Positions 11,768-23,037 of a stretch of DNA of 64,000 bases are shown here, one piece after another. Where the stretch lies: positions 60,517,915 to 60,581,914 of the forward strand of contig CM070575.1 in assembly GCA_036346355.1 (NCBI GenBank), written 5' to 3'. Under the pieces are notes generated by a model that saw only the letters and a program-made list of their open reading frames with translations, was not told the DNA's origin and ran no database searches. Both the position numbers and the translations under genes were made by a program. Origin of the DNA: Rhipidocladum racemiflorum. Lineage: Eukaryota > Streptophyta > Magnoliopsida > Poales > Poaceae. How positions within the stretch are numbered: position 1 is the first letter of the stretch; each line of letters starts with the position of its first letter.

Positions 11768-13800
11768 CTATCTTATCTGAAAGGTATCTTCCTTATAATT
11801 TATTTGGTCCAACTTAAGGCCACCATCACGCTTAAGAATATTGAAAATAAATGTATCCTCCAAGAAGGCCTTTCCACCAACTCTACGAAGTAGATGCTTT
11901 TCACCCATGATACAATTAATATACGCACTTATAACCTGTATAAGGAAAAATACAAATATATTATTAGCAAGTAGTGAGAGCACTCTTTGTAGATCACTTG
12001 TAAGTTATTAAAGTGAGTAAAAACCAGCAGAGCAATTGGGTGGCAGCTGCTTTGTTAGACCGAGTCTGCTTTGTAGATCCTCAGGCTGCTTATCTCTAGG
12101 AGGTTTTACATGTGATGAAACATTTCCAGTAAAGCACCTCTGTGCATTTCTTTGAGGAGGTTTTACAAGTGATGAAGTATTTCCAGTAATGCACCTCTCT
12201 GCATTTCTTTGAGCAGTATCGCCATGTGACACAGGAGCCTTTGCCTGAAACAATCAGTCAAACAATGAAGCTTAGACAGAAGAGCCCTCTCACAAAAATA
12301 AGAATCAGATGACATGCGAACCAACAGGTTGCAAAAGTACAAGAATTAGAAAAGTTGGAAGCTAATGTACTCGAAGAATGGGAAACTAATTTTGTACCAA
12401 CTCAGACAGCTATATAGCTCTGCCTATGGCAAAATTAAAAGTAGTGTTTGTACGATGGCCATCCCTTGTTTCAAACAATTTTCATATCATATCATGAGCT
12501 ACATATGCAGTTATACATTACTATATACCAATTAGTGCTAATATCTTCCACATGTATCAGGCACCATTATTTTTTTTCCATACATTTGCAGGGAATTGAT
12601 TTACAAAGCTTGGTTGCATGCAAGGGAGAACTTAGCATAGAATGACACATCTATTTTATAATTCAAAGTAGATGTCGATAAAATCACCTTATTTTCAAAT
12701 CACAGAGAAAAGGAGAAACAACACCAGTACATTAAACCACAATGAAAAACAGGTGTATTCTAAAAAAGGGAAATAAATCCTTCACATGTGGCTAGGCATG
12801 GAAGAGCATAACAGACTACCTGACCGAAAAACCCAACTGAAGGTGAAGGCATCCGAAGTGCTGACGGCTTAGCAACAGTTGATGAACGGGTACCAATGGA
12901 ACTTGACGGGGTATTTTGTGATGGTGACCGAAAAACCCAACTGAAGGTGAAAGCATCCAAAACCGTTGGCTTCTTCGCAGATGGCAGTGACAGCAGGCAC
13001 CTGCACAAGTAAACAATTGTGTTTGGGCACATTGTCTGATATTTAAAAAATGTTTCACTTTTATTACAATGTTTGAAGTAATTGAAAAATTCAGATGTCA
13101 AGATTTGGAGATCTAAATTTGAGAAGTCCAAAATCTAGAAATATAAAATCGGAGTCATTAAATTTGAAGATTCAGATTTTAAATCTCCCCATTCGTAGTT
13201 TTCAGGTTTCAAATATTCAAAGTTTTTCAAATACCTAAAGTAGCACATATATAGACATGGCTTTAGATCAGTAGATCTTCAGTGATATGGAAGGAAGTGA
13301 CAAAAAAAAGGGATAGACTGGCATTGCTTGAAATATCAGTGGTGTTTAAAAAATTTTCCCTTAATAAAATGGTAAAATTCTAGCACTCACCACATCCTTC
13401 TCTATGTTAGGTCCAGAAGATTTAGTCAAAGATGTAGGCTTGATCTTCGATTTAAGAGGGAGTCCCTCTATTCTACGTGTTTGCTCAGTTTTAACTGAAA
13501 AATGGCAGTGCATTGAGTTAGACAGTTAATAATAACATACAATAGTGCAAAAGCTAAGTTAAATAACAGACAAATGTCACTGGGAGCCTGGGAGGTTAAG
13601 TAAAAGAAATGCCTGAGTTCACAGGAAACTCAGCTTCTTTTAAAAGCCATATACACAAGATTACCTGGAGCTAACTTTTTGTTTGGTTTGGAAATACTTG
13701 TCACAGGTGACGTACTCCTAGGGACCATAGGAAGAGAAGGTTGAGACTTCTTCGGTATTCTTGACACCTGAGCTGTAACACTTGAGTTTGGAGTCTTCTT
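11768..13800 (-). pseudogene. Captured multi-exon gene fragment (Ulp1-protease-like tail, Ser-rich body)
   Basis: Minus-strand exons with GT-AG borders can be read: about 13800-13665, 13494-13391, 13000-12820, about 12244-12008 and 11935-11768. The last ends with a stop. Its peptide (VISAYINCIMGEKHLL...FLEDTFI...LLKRDG-like) resembles the Ulp1-type protease region found in grass transposon-associated proteins. The upstream exons are Ser/Pro/Lys rich, without a domain I recognise. Within 12820-13000 a 28-base segment (CTTCACCTTCAGTTGGGTTT...) occurs twice, giving an internal duplication. The start is missing and phases were not fully verified. Function: none expected as it stands. Confidence 0.45.
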
Positions 13801-14436
13801 ATGTGTATAACTATGTTAAGACTAACGTCATTTGTGGTTATTATTTATTAGGACTTAAACTTGTAGCAACACTACAGACGATAACTTAACCCTACTTGTG
13901 TTAATAAAAAAACTAAGACTTTGTCCAATTATCTCTGAAATTTTATATGGATATGCATATCCTGATGGTGGTCGCGGTATGCACTTTTGGATGCTTCTTG
14001 CTGACCTTTTATCTTGTGTTCCCTGCAATTGGCCAGAGGAGCAATGTTATTGCATGATGATTACCATAAGTACTCATAATGTGCCGAGTGATGAACTGGC
14101 CGCAAGTTCTTTCCATTCATCCCGCTCAGGAGTTTTTGCAGAGGAAAACAAATTCCTTCCCTTGTTTTCTGTGCTCCGAAATTTTGCGGGCAATTTGGCA
14201 CGAGAGTTCTCCGCGACTTCCTTGAGTACAGATGTATTGCCAGATTTCCCAAACCTACACGACGGGGAAATGGTAGCACCAATCCCCCCTGAGGCAGGGC
14301 TTCCATTTGCCTTCACTTGGAAACCATGGCAAGCTAGAACCAACAAAATCCAATCCAAGGAGATCGTTGGAAACCATGGCAGGCTAGAACCGGGTGAACC
14401 GCAAGACAAGCGATCGAGATCTACGAACGAACGTAC

Positions 14437-15077
14437 CCTCGCTTTTGGTGACGTCGTCGTCGCCGTAGAGGATGAAGTCGCAGGTCTCCGACATCTTCAC
14501 CGTCTTCATGGCTGCCTCCTTCTCCTTCCCGGCGAGGAGGCACCTGTCAACAGCAAGCCACACTAATCCAACTCAACACAAGCACACACGCGCGGGAGAG
14601 AGAGGGGGGGGAGAGAGGGGGGGAGAGAGAGACCTATCCGGCCATTGGAGTTGTGACGTGGGCGTCGACGCGGGGGAGGAGCTGCACGATCTCGTGGGGG
14701 TCCCCGCGGCAGCAGACGGCGTCGGCGAGCGTGAGCAGCGCGGGTCGGGGCGGAGGGGAGGAGGAGGAGAAGGGGAGCGCGGCGAGGAGATCCCGCGCGG
14801 CGACGACGGAGCGGTGGGTGGCGAGGCGGCGGCGGAGGAGCGCGAGGGAGTGCGTCGGGAGCGGGATGGTGGGGGCGGCGGCGAGCGCGAGCGAGGCGGC
14901 GGCGTCGACGTCGGCGTCGGCCGTGGAGCGGATGGCGGCGGCGAGATCGGTGGGGGTGGTGATGGGCCTCTTGTCGGGTGACGGCGCGTCGGGGTGTCGA
15001 TGGCGGCCAGGGTTCTCGGGGTCTTGAGGTTTTGCGGGGTTTAGGGTTGGTGGGATGAACCGGGCGATATGATCCAT
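14437..15077 (-). pseudogene. Captured 5' gene fragment, PPR-like N-terminus plus second exon
   Basis: Exon 1 (15077-14634) starts with ATG and encodes an N-terminus with many Pro, Ala and Leu (residues such as LALLRRRLATHRSVVAARDL), in the style of organelle-targeted pentatricopeptide repeat proteins. It ends at an AG|GT donor. A second exon (14543-14437, CAG acceptor, GT donor) encodes a short peptide containing ETCDFILYGDDDV and may come from the same or another gene. Retained splice sites show DNA-level capture rather than a retrocopy. No downstream exons of the family are present. PPR identity is a guess from composition. Confidence 0.45.
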
Positions 15078-15249
15078 TAGATTTGATGAAGTGCTGTGAT
15101 AAAATATCTTAGCCTTTGATTATGAGAAAGTAGGATTTTTGGGTGCACGTTTTAGAGTGAACAAAGGAAAAATATCCTTTGTGGGGGCAAAATAGTGTGT
15201 GCATGTAGAAAAGAATTAACTGGTGAATTATAAAGGGGTAAAGATATGA

Positions 15250-15325
15250 AATGGTTTTCTATCAGTATGTTATCATGCTTTGTTAGCTGTAGCCTTTCAT
15301 GGGAAACGATCTGAAGCCTGTGGTT
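15250..15325 (+). repeat. Diverged direct repeat flanking the cargo, right copy
   Basis: Partner of 11506-11585. Both copies contain TTTTCTATCAGTATGTTATC and CATGGGAAACGATCTGAAGC. Confidence 0.7.
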
Positions 15326-15511
15326 GATAATGTTCCTGCTATGGGTACAAATTTCGGTGAAATTTTGAGAAAATTTCGGTTACATTTACTGTTCTCCGTT
15401 CAAAATTCAAACAAATTTGAACGAAATTTTATCGAAATTTCGCGAAATTTCGGAATTTCGGCTGTTTCGGAGGGATCCGAAATTTGTGCTCAACCGAAAC
15501 AAAAATCCCTG

Positions 15512-15632
15512 CCCATAGGTAGCATCTTCCATCGCCTTCCTTTGCCTGGAGGACAGCAAACGACCACCTCAGCCCACTATGAACGCTACAGGCCTTGAGC
15601 TCTCCCAGGTTGAGGGGCATACCAGTAGCAAT
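15512..15632 (+). pseudogene. LINE ORF1 segment between hAT and copia inserts
   Basis: A short LINE remnant that begins with the right hAT duplication and ends with GCAAT (15628-15632), the left duplication of the copia element. In the frame starting at the ATG near 15579 (residues MNATGLELSQ) it joins 22108-22131 and 28053 onward without a stop. Confidence 0.75.
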
Positions 15633-15852
15633 TGTTAGGAAACCGGCCTCGTAGGTCGTTATGGACTCTTCCTTATCTCTAGCAGAACCGCTATATATAG
15701 GAGGCAGGGGCTACCCCTTTGTACACACAAGCATACAGAATAATAAAGCAGACCTGTTTCTCCTCATATTGTGTCTCTCAACCTCTCTCTCTGTTCTCCA
15801 CTTTAGATCTATTAGGCAACCCCGGACTATTCGATAGCGAGGTTGTCTATCA
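15633..15852 (+). repeat. 5' LTR of the 15.6-22.1 kb copia element
   Basis: Starts TGTTAGGAAACC and ends TCTATCA. It holds a TATA box (CTATATATAG, 15691-15700) and an AATAAA signal near 15742. Almost identical to 21884-22102. Confidence 0.9.
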
Positions 15853-15865
15853 CGTTATCAGCACG

Positions 15866-18240
15866 ACGTTCTACCGGAGAATTGATTGAAAGGTGAGAAA
15901 GGTGAGACGTGGGATTGATCTAATCTCGTATGAATATTTGTATGCATCTAATCGTCGCATCTACGTGGCACGAAGCTACGATATGCAACGATCTTGCAGA
16001 TCGTAACATGAAACTACAGTAGCACGAAGCTACACGATGTTCTACAGTACACGAAGTTGCGGTACAATCTCCAGTATGAATGCTTGAAGCCATGCGTTGC
16101 CGCTGGCCAACCTCCGCTGCACGGCACGAAGTCGTAGCCACCGAAGCGCACCTCCCGCGGCGGCAGGTCTTCTCCGACGGCGACACTGCTCCTGAAGCAC
16201 AACCTCCGCGCTCGCAGCGCGCTCCATGGCCAACTCGAAATCGCCGAACCGGCCATGGCCGCACCACTGCCGTAGGATGCAGGCCTGGGCCGTTCGCGCA
16301 ATGGAAGGCCCACCCGTTCTAAAGTTGCATAATTAATTGTCCAGATGGAAGACATGATTACCCATTCATGTAGATGCCGACATGCATCCATATAGATCCA
16401 TGTAGCAACTCGGATGATCATCCATGCATTGGTGATAATACTATGCATGCATGCATGTGCGGCCGGTGGGAATATATACGTATCAAATTGTTCACAGTTC
16501 AATTCCTTTGAGATGTATACATCCCGAGTGATCGAACGTGGCGCCCGAAGCAGCCGGCCGGGCCTCCTCCCTGCGGCACGAAGCCGCGACATGAAGCTCC
16601 AAACGGCAAGAAACCGTCTCCATGCGCACGAAGCGCTTGAAGTAACTCGGTTCTGGCCCCGCGGCTTGAAGCTGCTCCATCTGCCGTCGGCGCGGCCTGC
16701 GCAAGCATCACCCGAACTCGCCGATCCGGTGTCGCCGCCCGGGTCGCAATACCAAGCCCCGTCGCGCCTACTCAGACGCATCACGGCCGAAGCGCTATCT
16801 CAACGCACGGCGATTGCTCTGCGCCTTGCTCGAAGCCAATCTGGCTGGCCGCATGTTGCCTCGAAACTGCCAGCCCATGGGGGCTCTGCGCTTGGCTTGA
16901 AGCCACCTGCACCGCACCTGGAAATCGCATCCGTGCCGGCTGTCGCGTTCAAGCAGGCGCCATGGAAGCTCATGCAGGTCGTGCCTGCGCCCTTGCAGGT
17001 CCTTGGATGCGCACAGGTGGACCTTGCAAGTCGAGCCAGCGCCGTGTTGCCCCCTCTCCTTGGCACTCGGTCTCTCCGCCGCTCCCCACCGGCGCCGATT
17101 TGTTCTGGCAGATGGCTGCATGCCCAGCATGAAGTCCAATGACTCCAACCGGATTTTCTCTTTTGCATAAGGATAAGCTCAATTCCTTTCATGTCCGGTT
17201 GTAGTGGGGCTAAAGGCAAATTTACCCTTTTGCCCCCCTGAATTACCCTTTTTTTCTCTTTCCGAAAATTATTTAGTAAATCGGAAAATTGAATAAATTA
17301 CTCAGAAAATTGGTTAGAAAATTACCAGAAAATTATGAAAAATAGCTAGAAAAATCCAGAAAATTGTATGGCTCTGTTTATTTTTCCTTAGCCTTACTTT
17401 TCTGTATTTATGAATATTTACTCGTATTTTTGCAATAATAGCCCTGTTTAGTATACTGAAATTCATGATAATTTCTTTTCCGCATTTATGAATTCATGAA
17501 TTGTGCAATTATTGTTCTGTTCCATGCATTATATTTACTGCTTTAACATATTTCATTAGAAATTTAAGCACGCCGCTCGAAGCGGCCACCGTCGCGCTAG
17601 GAAGGCCGACGTGCATGGAATTGAATGCGCCGCGCTAAACCGATCGCACGAAGCCGATCACGTGCATAAATCCGATCGCACAAAGCCGATCGCGCACATA
17701 AAAAGCAGATCGCACGAAGTCGATCATGTATATGAATCCGATCGCTTGCACGAAGCCGATCACATATATGCACGAAGCTGTATTTATGAATCTTTATGAT
17801 TCTTTATGAATTCTGTATTATGAATCTTGTACTTATGAATCCTGCATTATGAATCATGTACTTATGAATCTTGCATTTCTGAATCCTATATTTATGAATC
17901 CTGCAATTATTGCTTTCTTTTAGTTTACTGGAAATGCATGAGAATTTAATTATGCATCTGGCAGCCACTTCCTATTAGATTGCACGCAGTAATCTAATGG
18001 AAGAACCTTATGAATGTGCAAAGGTCTGGCATTGTCTAAAGTGAGTTTTGAAGAACTGGCCTGAATGGTCAGAATTATCTCACACAGACATCAGATTGCA
18101 TAATGAATTGCAAGCTCTCGAAGAGTATACTTTTACTTTCTCATGAATAAGGATTGCAATTTATTTATTTTATTCCAGTATTCTTTATTTGCAAGCAATG
18201 TTTGTATCTCTTTGCCACTGTCTGATTAGAATTATATTTC
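15866..18240 (+). other. Copia leader/gag position without recognisable gag; recurrent CACGAAGC motif
   Basis: No gag domain, zinc knuckle or long credible frame is visible. The octamer CACGAAGC and close variants recur more than a dozen times between 15968 and 17770. 17640-17770 has an imperfect tandem array built on GATCGCACGAAGCCGATCAC, and 17775-17900 an array built on TTATGAATC(C/T)TG. A GC-rich block (16500-17130) opens frames on both strands that look spurious. Confidence 0.5.
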
Positions 18241-18268
18241 TTTTCATCTAGAAATCGTGTAGCGCCCA

Positions 18269-18709
18269 ATGGAGGAAATATGCATTGTTGATAGTGGCAC
18301 AACAAATACCATCTTAAGAGAGTTGAAATACTTCCAGACGATCACGAAGAACGCTGGAAGAATTACGACAGTCGCAGGAAGCGATACGCATATAATAGGC
18401 TCAGGAAGAGCCACAATTATATTGCTAATGGGTACAACTTTGGTAATCAAAGAAGCCTTCTTATACTCTGAATCAACACGTACTCTCTTACGTTTCAAAG
18501 ATATCCGCGCCAATTGGTTTCACGTAGAAACCAATGAAGAAAATGACAAAGAACACTTGTGCATTGTGAAGCACGCGGAATACGGAAAAATGGTATTAGA
18601 AAAATATCCCTCATATGAATTTGGGTTGTACTACACGAGAATCAATGCACACGTAGTGTATACTTCTTTAGAAGCTTTTAATTATTTCTTTATGGCATTG
18701 TATATTTAG
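18269..18709 (+). pseudogene. Copia protease region
   Basis: Aspartic protease of the copia polyprotein, which matures Gag-Pol. The catalytic motif is DSG (residues IVDSGTTNTILR) near 18290, followed by the usual beta-rich stretch with SGRATI and the LLRFKDIRANWFHVET segment typical of this grass copia group. The GAG-pre-integrase linker is interrupted by a stop at 18707. Confidence 0.8.
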
Positions 18710-18796
18710 GTCATCTTGGTTTTAGATTGATGAGAAATATAGCTTATAAGGTCATGGCATTAATGTTAAATTTTTTTCCCAAATCATGAAGATTTT

Positions 18797-19597
18797 GTGT
18801 GCCATGCATGTGCCACCGGGAAATTAATAACAAAACCCTCTGTTATGAAAGTGCAACATGAAATCCCTGCATTCCTGAAACACATTCAGGGGGATATTTG
18901 CGGCCCGATTCAGCCCTTGTCAGGGCCGTTTCGATACTTTATGGTGCTCATTGATGCTTCCTCGAAATGGTCGCATATATGTTTGTTGTCAACAAGGAAT
19001 CATGCATTCGCAAAGCTGATCTCGCAGATCATCAGAATTAAGAATGCTTTTCCTGATCATTGCTTGAAGTCCATTCGAATGGACAATGTCGGCGAATTTA
19101 CTTCCAAGGCATTTGATGATTATTGCACAGCAACTGGAATAACTGTTGAGCACTCTGTACCGCACGTCCATACGCAAAATGGACTAGCTGAAGCACTAAT
19201 AAAGAGGATTAAGTTCATAGCCCGACCGCTCTTGCAGAGTTGTAACTTGCCCAACACTTGTTGGGGACACGCAGTCCTGCACGCAGCAGCACTCATCAAT
19301 TATGAACCATCGGCCTACAACATCCATTCACCTATGCAGCTAGTGCAAGGGGTCATCCCGAAGATTTTCCATCTTAGAAAATTTGGTTGTTTGGTATATG
19401 TACCTATACCACCCCCACAGCGAACTGCAATGGGCCCTCTCCGCAAGTCTGGGATATACGTTGGTTATGGGAGTGTATCCATAATCAGGTATTTGGAACC
19501 CATGACTAGAGACTTGCATACAGCCCGATTCGCTGACTGTATTTTTGACGAGGATCGTTTTCCCGTCATTAGGGGGAGAGAATCAACCATTGAATGA
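18797..19597 (+). pseudogene. Copia integrase
   Basis: A frame of 266 codons with the integrase core. Within it D33 (QGDICGP), D96 (RMDNVGEF) and E132 (NGLAEALIK) form the D,D-35-E triad. The upstream CHAC half of the zinc-binding HHCC domain is at the start. The domain would insert retrotransposon cDNA into the genome. The frame ends in a stop before the reverse transcriptase, so the polyprotein is not intact. Confidence 0.85.
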
Positions 19598-19933
19598 AAA
19601 ATGCCGGGAAATCATATGGCATTCCATTAGGATCCCCGCACATGACCCTTGCACTAACGAAGCAAATTAAGAAGTCAAGAAGACAATCGATTTGCAGAAT
19701 TTAGCAAATGAACTGCCTGATCATTTTTGTGATCTGAAGAGCATGGTTAAGTCGCATGTACCAGCAAGAAATGCACCAGAGAGGGTTGAAATACCAAAGA
19801 CAAAAGAAGGTATCCCTCATCCTGTTCAGAGGCCTCAAAGAAAAGAACAGGAAATCTGCCTTCTCAAACCCAAAGTACCCGGAGACGTCTGGGAAAAACT
19901 GGGCAAGAGGACTTACCACAGCCAATCACAAAA

Positions 19934-20956
19934 GTGCCCCAAAGCAAGAAGGGGAGCCAGTTGAGACCTGGCACTGGAAAGAAGCCTGTGGAAAAGGCAA
20001 TTCTAGATTTGAATCTTCCATTGGAAGAAGCCGCCGGAAATAATGTGTGCGCACACATTGGCGGAGAAAAACTAAAGGAACTTGCTCCTGGAATGGGAAA
20101 TAGCAATGAAGAGCAAGTAGAAGTGAATGAAGCACCCCATGACGAAATGGCCATAAATTTTGTAACAATAGGAGAATCCATGAATAGAGCAACAACCATT
20201 GCAAGGCTTGTTGTTCAAGGTTTCACTCAACGTCCTAGGGTTGATTATGAAGAAACCTATTCTCCGGTCATGGGAGGAATCACCTTTAGATACTTGATCT
20301 CAATGGCAGTCAACTTGAAGTTGAGAATGAAGCTAATGGATGTTGTCACAGCATATTTGTATGGAAACTTGGATTCGGAGATATACATGAAAGTACCGGA
20401 AGGTATCCCCATCCCCAACCAAGACAGAGCAAACAGAAACCTATACAGTGTGAAATTGGAGAAATCACTGTATGGGCTGAAGCAGTCAGAAAGAATGTGG
20501 TACAATCGTTTGAGTAACTTTCTTTGCAAGAAAAGCTACACGAACAGCGAAGATTGTCCATGTGTGTTTATACAACGATCCCCGAATGGATTATGTATAA
20601 TCTCCGTCTATGTAGATGACTTGAACATCATTGGGACGGATGAAGAAATTGAAGAAGCATGCACATACTTGAAATCTGAATTTGAAATGAAAGACTTGGG
20701 TAAAACCAAGTTATGTTTAGGCTTGCAGCTTGAACATATCGAAGGCGAAATCTTGGTACACCAATCTTCCTACACGCAGAAAGTGTTGGAGAGATTTGGT
20801 TTTGAGAAAGCATACCCCGCAAAGACCCCAATGGTCGGAAGGTCACTCCAAGCAGACCTAGACCCATACAGGCCTAGAGAAGAGGGGGAGGAAGTCCTGG
20901 GAGCGGAATTCCCATATTTGAGTGCAATTGTAGCACTCATGTACCTTCTTGAATAG
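19934..20956 (+). pseudogene. Copia reverse transcriptase
   Basis: The RVT_2-type domain includes LVVQGFTQRPRVDYEETYSP, the DVVTAYLYG segment, LEKSLYGLKQ and the catalytic YVDD near 20610. It would copy the element RNA into cDNA. A frameshift near 20940-20960 separates it from RNase H, and the connection to the integrase (19598-19933) is frameshifted. Confidence 0.85.
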
Positions 20957-21583
20957 CACTAGGCCGGACATTGCGTTAGCGTGAATTTGCTAGCACTGAT
21001 AAAGGCGTAACCCACCAAAAGGCATTGGAAAGGGGTTAAGGGCGTCTTCCGTTACCTCCAAGGAAGAAAAGATCTCGGTTTGTTCTATAGAAGGAACAAT
21101 GAATTGAATTTGGTTGGCTATGCCGATCTTTGAGTACCTATCGGACCGCATCTTGGTAAGTCACAAACCGGGTATGTTCTCCTTTGCGGTGGAACAGCAA
21201 TTTTATGGAAGTCGTCCAAGCAGACTCTTGTCTCGACGTCGACAAACCACTCAGAAATAATTGCCTTGTATGAAGCTTCTCGAGAATGTGCATGGCTTCA
21301 AAGAATGGTTCACCACATTCAGAAGTCATGTGGTTTGAACATGGAGCAAACCCCCACTATTATCTATGAAGATAATGCAGCTTGTGTTGCTCAAGTGCAA
21401 ATGGGATATGTGAAAAGCAATCTTACGAAGCACATCAACCCCAAGTTCTTTTATGCCCATGAAATGCATAAGATGAACGAGATAAAGATACTGCATACTA
21501 AGTCATGTGAAAATCTCGCAGATTTATTTACTAAGTCACTCCCGGCATCTTCCTTGAAAGATGCATTAGAGGAATCGGGATGA
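20957..21583 (+). pseudogene. Copia RNase H
   Basis: Remnant of the RNase H domain. Residues such as IIYEDNAACVAQVQMG and TKHINPKFFYAHE correspond to the C-terminal half of copia RNase H. The first half (20960-21265) is frameshifted, and the usual acidic DADWAG-type motif survives only as YADL followed by a stop near 21133. Confidence 0.7.
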
Positions 21584-21872
21584 TGCGACTTAGAGAAGTG
21601 CAGATTTCAGGGGGAGAATTTTCACAAACTCCTACATAAATCTCGAATATGAAGTTTGAGTACCCAACGTAAATCTAGAAGATTAACATTGAAGTTTGGG
21701 TGGATTGTACTCTTTTCCTTAAGTTTTTCATTGAAGTTTTCTTACCTAAGGTTTTTGATGAGGCAATCCGTGCAACACAGCAAGCGTGTGCTATGTACTC
21801 TTTCTCCAATTATTTTTCCCACCGGGTTTTTATGGAGTTTTAATGAGGCATATGCATCTCGCGGTGAAGAGT

Positions 21873-21883
21873 CCAAGGGGGAG
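21873..21883 (+). other. Polypurine tract of the copia element
   Basis: CAAGGGGGAG lies against the start of the 3' LTR at 21884, the priming site for plus-strand DNA. Confidence 0.75.
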
Positions 21884-22102
21884 TGTTAGGAAACCGGCCT
21901 CGTAGGCCTTATGGACTCTTCCTTATCTCTAGCAGAACCGCTATATATAGGAGGCAGGGGCTACCCCTTTGTACACACAAGCATACAGAATAATAAAGCA
22001 GACCTGTTTCTCCTCATATTGTGTCTCTCACCCTCTCTCTCTGTTCTCCACTTTAGATCTATTAGGCAACCCCGGACTATTCGATAGCGAGGTTGTCTAA
22101 CA
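21884..22102 (+). repeat. 3' LTR of the copia element
   Basis: TGTTAGGAAACC...CTAACA, followed by the right GCAAT duplication at 22103-22107. Confidence 0.9.
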
Positions 22103-22107
22103 GCAAT

Positions 22108-22131
22108 GATCCTTCATTCTTTGAAGATTAC
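22108..22131 (+). pseudogene. LINE ORF1 fragment of 24 bases between two inserts
   Basis: GATCCTTCATTCTTTGAAGA then TTAC. It connects 15632 to 28053 in one reading frame once the copia and Tat-like inserts are removed. Its last five bases are the ATTAC duplication. Confidence 0.7.
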
Positions 22132-23037
22132 TGTCGACGATTGGGGAGCAGGCCCCCGCCGAGCTTACTTGTTGAATGAGGGATCAAACAAAGCCCCTTT
22201 CTGCCACAGGTTGTAGCATCGAAGGCGTGGGAGATGGTCCATTAGAAGACACAGAAACACAAGGATTTTGTCCTGGTTCAGACCTCTCATGATCGAGATA
22301 ATAGCCCTACGTCCAGTCGCCTAGTGGCCTTTTTCTGTATTGGAATGATGGATTCAAGTACATGGATCTTTTTTTCTCTCCCCCCTCCCCCAATGTCTGG
22401 GAGGTATTTATAGTTTACAAGGGTATCACGTCGGTTACGGCCCCCCGCAATGCACGTTTGACCGTGCCCGACGTGGTCGTAACCGAATCCTACATTTACG
22501 CCACGTTCGAATCATGAGCGCAACAATCCTTCGGGGTGGCACGATTATCGCCGTAACCGTTAGTTGCTACCCCCGACCACGCAGCCAGAGCTCGAGCTTG
22601 GGCCGAGCTCATTTGACTCCGATCCGAGCAAGTTCGTCCGAGCAACGTGCTCGAACATTAACCGAGCGACGAGCTCGCACCGAACGGGCAAGCCAGGCAG
22701 CGGTGCTCGACCATCCTTGGGCCATCCTCTGAACGACCTCGAGGTGCCCGAGGTCGGACAAGCTCACCGAGCGGGCAAGGAGTCGCACCGACGCGCGCAA
22801 GCCAGGCAGCGGTGCTCGACCATCCTTGGGTCATCCTCGGGAATGACCTCCGAGGTGCCCGAGGTCGGGACAAGCTCACCGAACGGGCAAGGAGCTGGCA
22901 CCGAACGCGCAAGCCAGGCAGCGGTGCTCGACCATCCTTGGGTCATCCTCGGGAATGACCTCCGAGGTGCCCGAGGTCCGAACGAGCTCGACCGTCGTGG
23001 CATTATGGTAATTAGGGGAATTAACCAATCCCCGACA
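22132..23037 (-). repeat. LTR 1 of the three-LTR element
   Basis: 906 bases. A TATA-type box (CTATAAATACC, minus strand) lies at about 22403-22413. Three copies of a roughly 112-base unit (GTGCTCGACCATCCTTGGG...) occupy 22690-22985. The outer edge meets ATTAC at 22127-22131. Confidence 0.88.

Larger units (their letters stand above)
11586..15245. mobile_element. Possible Helitron-like or other inserted cargo segment
   Basis: It opens TCAACTAGTATATTGCCCGT directly after an A, a start seen in many grass Helitrons (TC at an A|T site, then TATTGCCCGTGC). It carries exon fragments of unrelated genes, as Helitrons often do. No convincing 3' hairpin plus CTRR end was found, so the right limit is only the edge of the right direct repeat. 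It could instead be cargo acquired by the hAT element itself. Confidence 0.35.
10958..15511. mobile_element. hAT-type DNA transposon (4.55 kb) carrying gene fragments
   Basis: Ends are CAGGGTTTTTTTTCCGG (left) and, reverse complemented, CAGGGATTTTTGTTTCGG (right), the CAGGG ends typical of hAT. The flanks CTCATAGG (10950-10957) and CCCATAGG (15512-15519) form an 8-base duplication with one mismatch, as expected for hAT. Subterminal sequence is rich in GAAATTTCG motifs at both ends. No hAT transposase domain was found, so it is non-autonomous. A GC-rich, exon-like block (11100-11380) follows the left end. The interior from about 11586 carries fragments of at least two spliced plant genes on the minus strand. 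Confidence 0.75.
15633..22102 (+). mobile_element. Ty1/copia retrotransposon, degraded, nested in LINE ORF1
   Basis: 6470 bases between GCAAT duplications (15628-15632 and 22103-22107). It has 220- and 219-base LTRs (15633-15852, 21884-22102), a primer site directly inside the 5' LTR (15853-15865, CGTTATCAGCACG) and a polypurine tract CAAGGGGGAG just before the 3' LTR. The pol order protease, integrase, reverse transcriptase, RNase H defines copia. No gag was recognised in the 2.3 kb 15866-18240. The LTRs differ at about four or five positions, so the insertion is fairly recent. Pol is nevertheless broken by several frameshifts. Confidence 0.92.

Noticed and set aside
13898..14566. 222-codon plus-strand frame in the hAT cargo
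   Set aside because: It crosses a minus-strand exon and intron and shows no domain. The splice sites support the minus strand.
14472..14981. Gly/Glu/Arg-rich plus-strand frame of 169 codons
   Set aside because: It is the shadow of the minus-strand PPR-like exon in a GA-rich region and has no domain.
16014..17219. Open frames up to 256 codons on both strands in the copia leader
   Set aside because: GC-rich, low-complexity translation without gag motifs. Frames on opposite strands are equally long.
17640..17900. Spaced repeats that might suggest a CRISPR-like array
   Set aside because: Units are imperfect and contiguous without regular unique spacers, in a plant retrotransposon. Simple tandem decay fits.
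18989..19177. Minus-strand frames across copia pol
   Set aside because: Shadows of the plus-strand integrase and reverse transcriptase.
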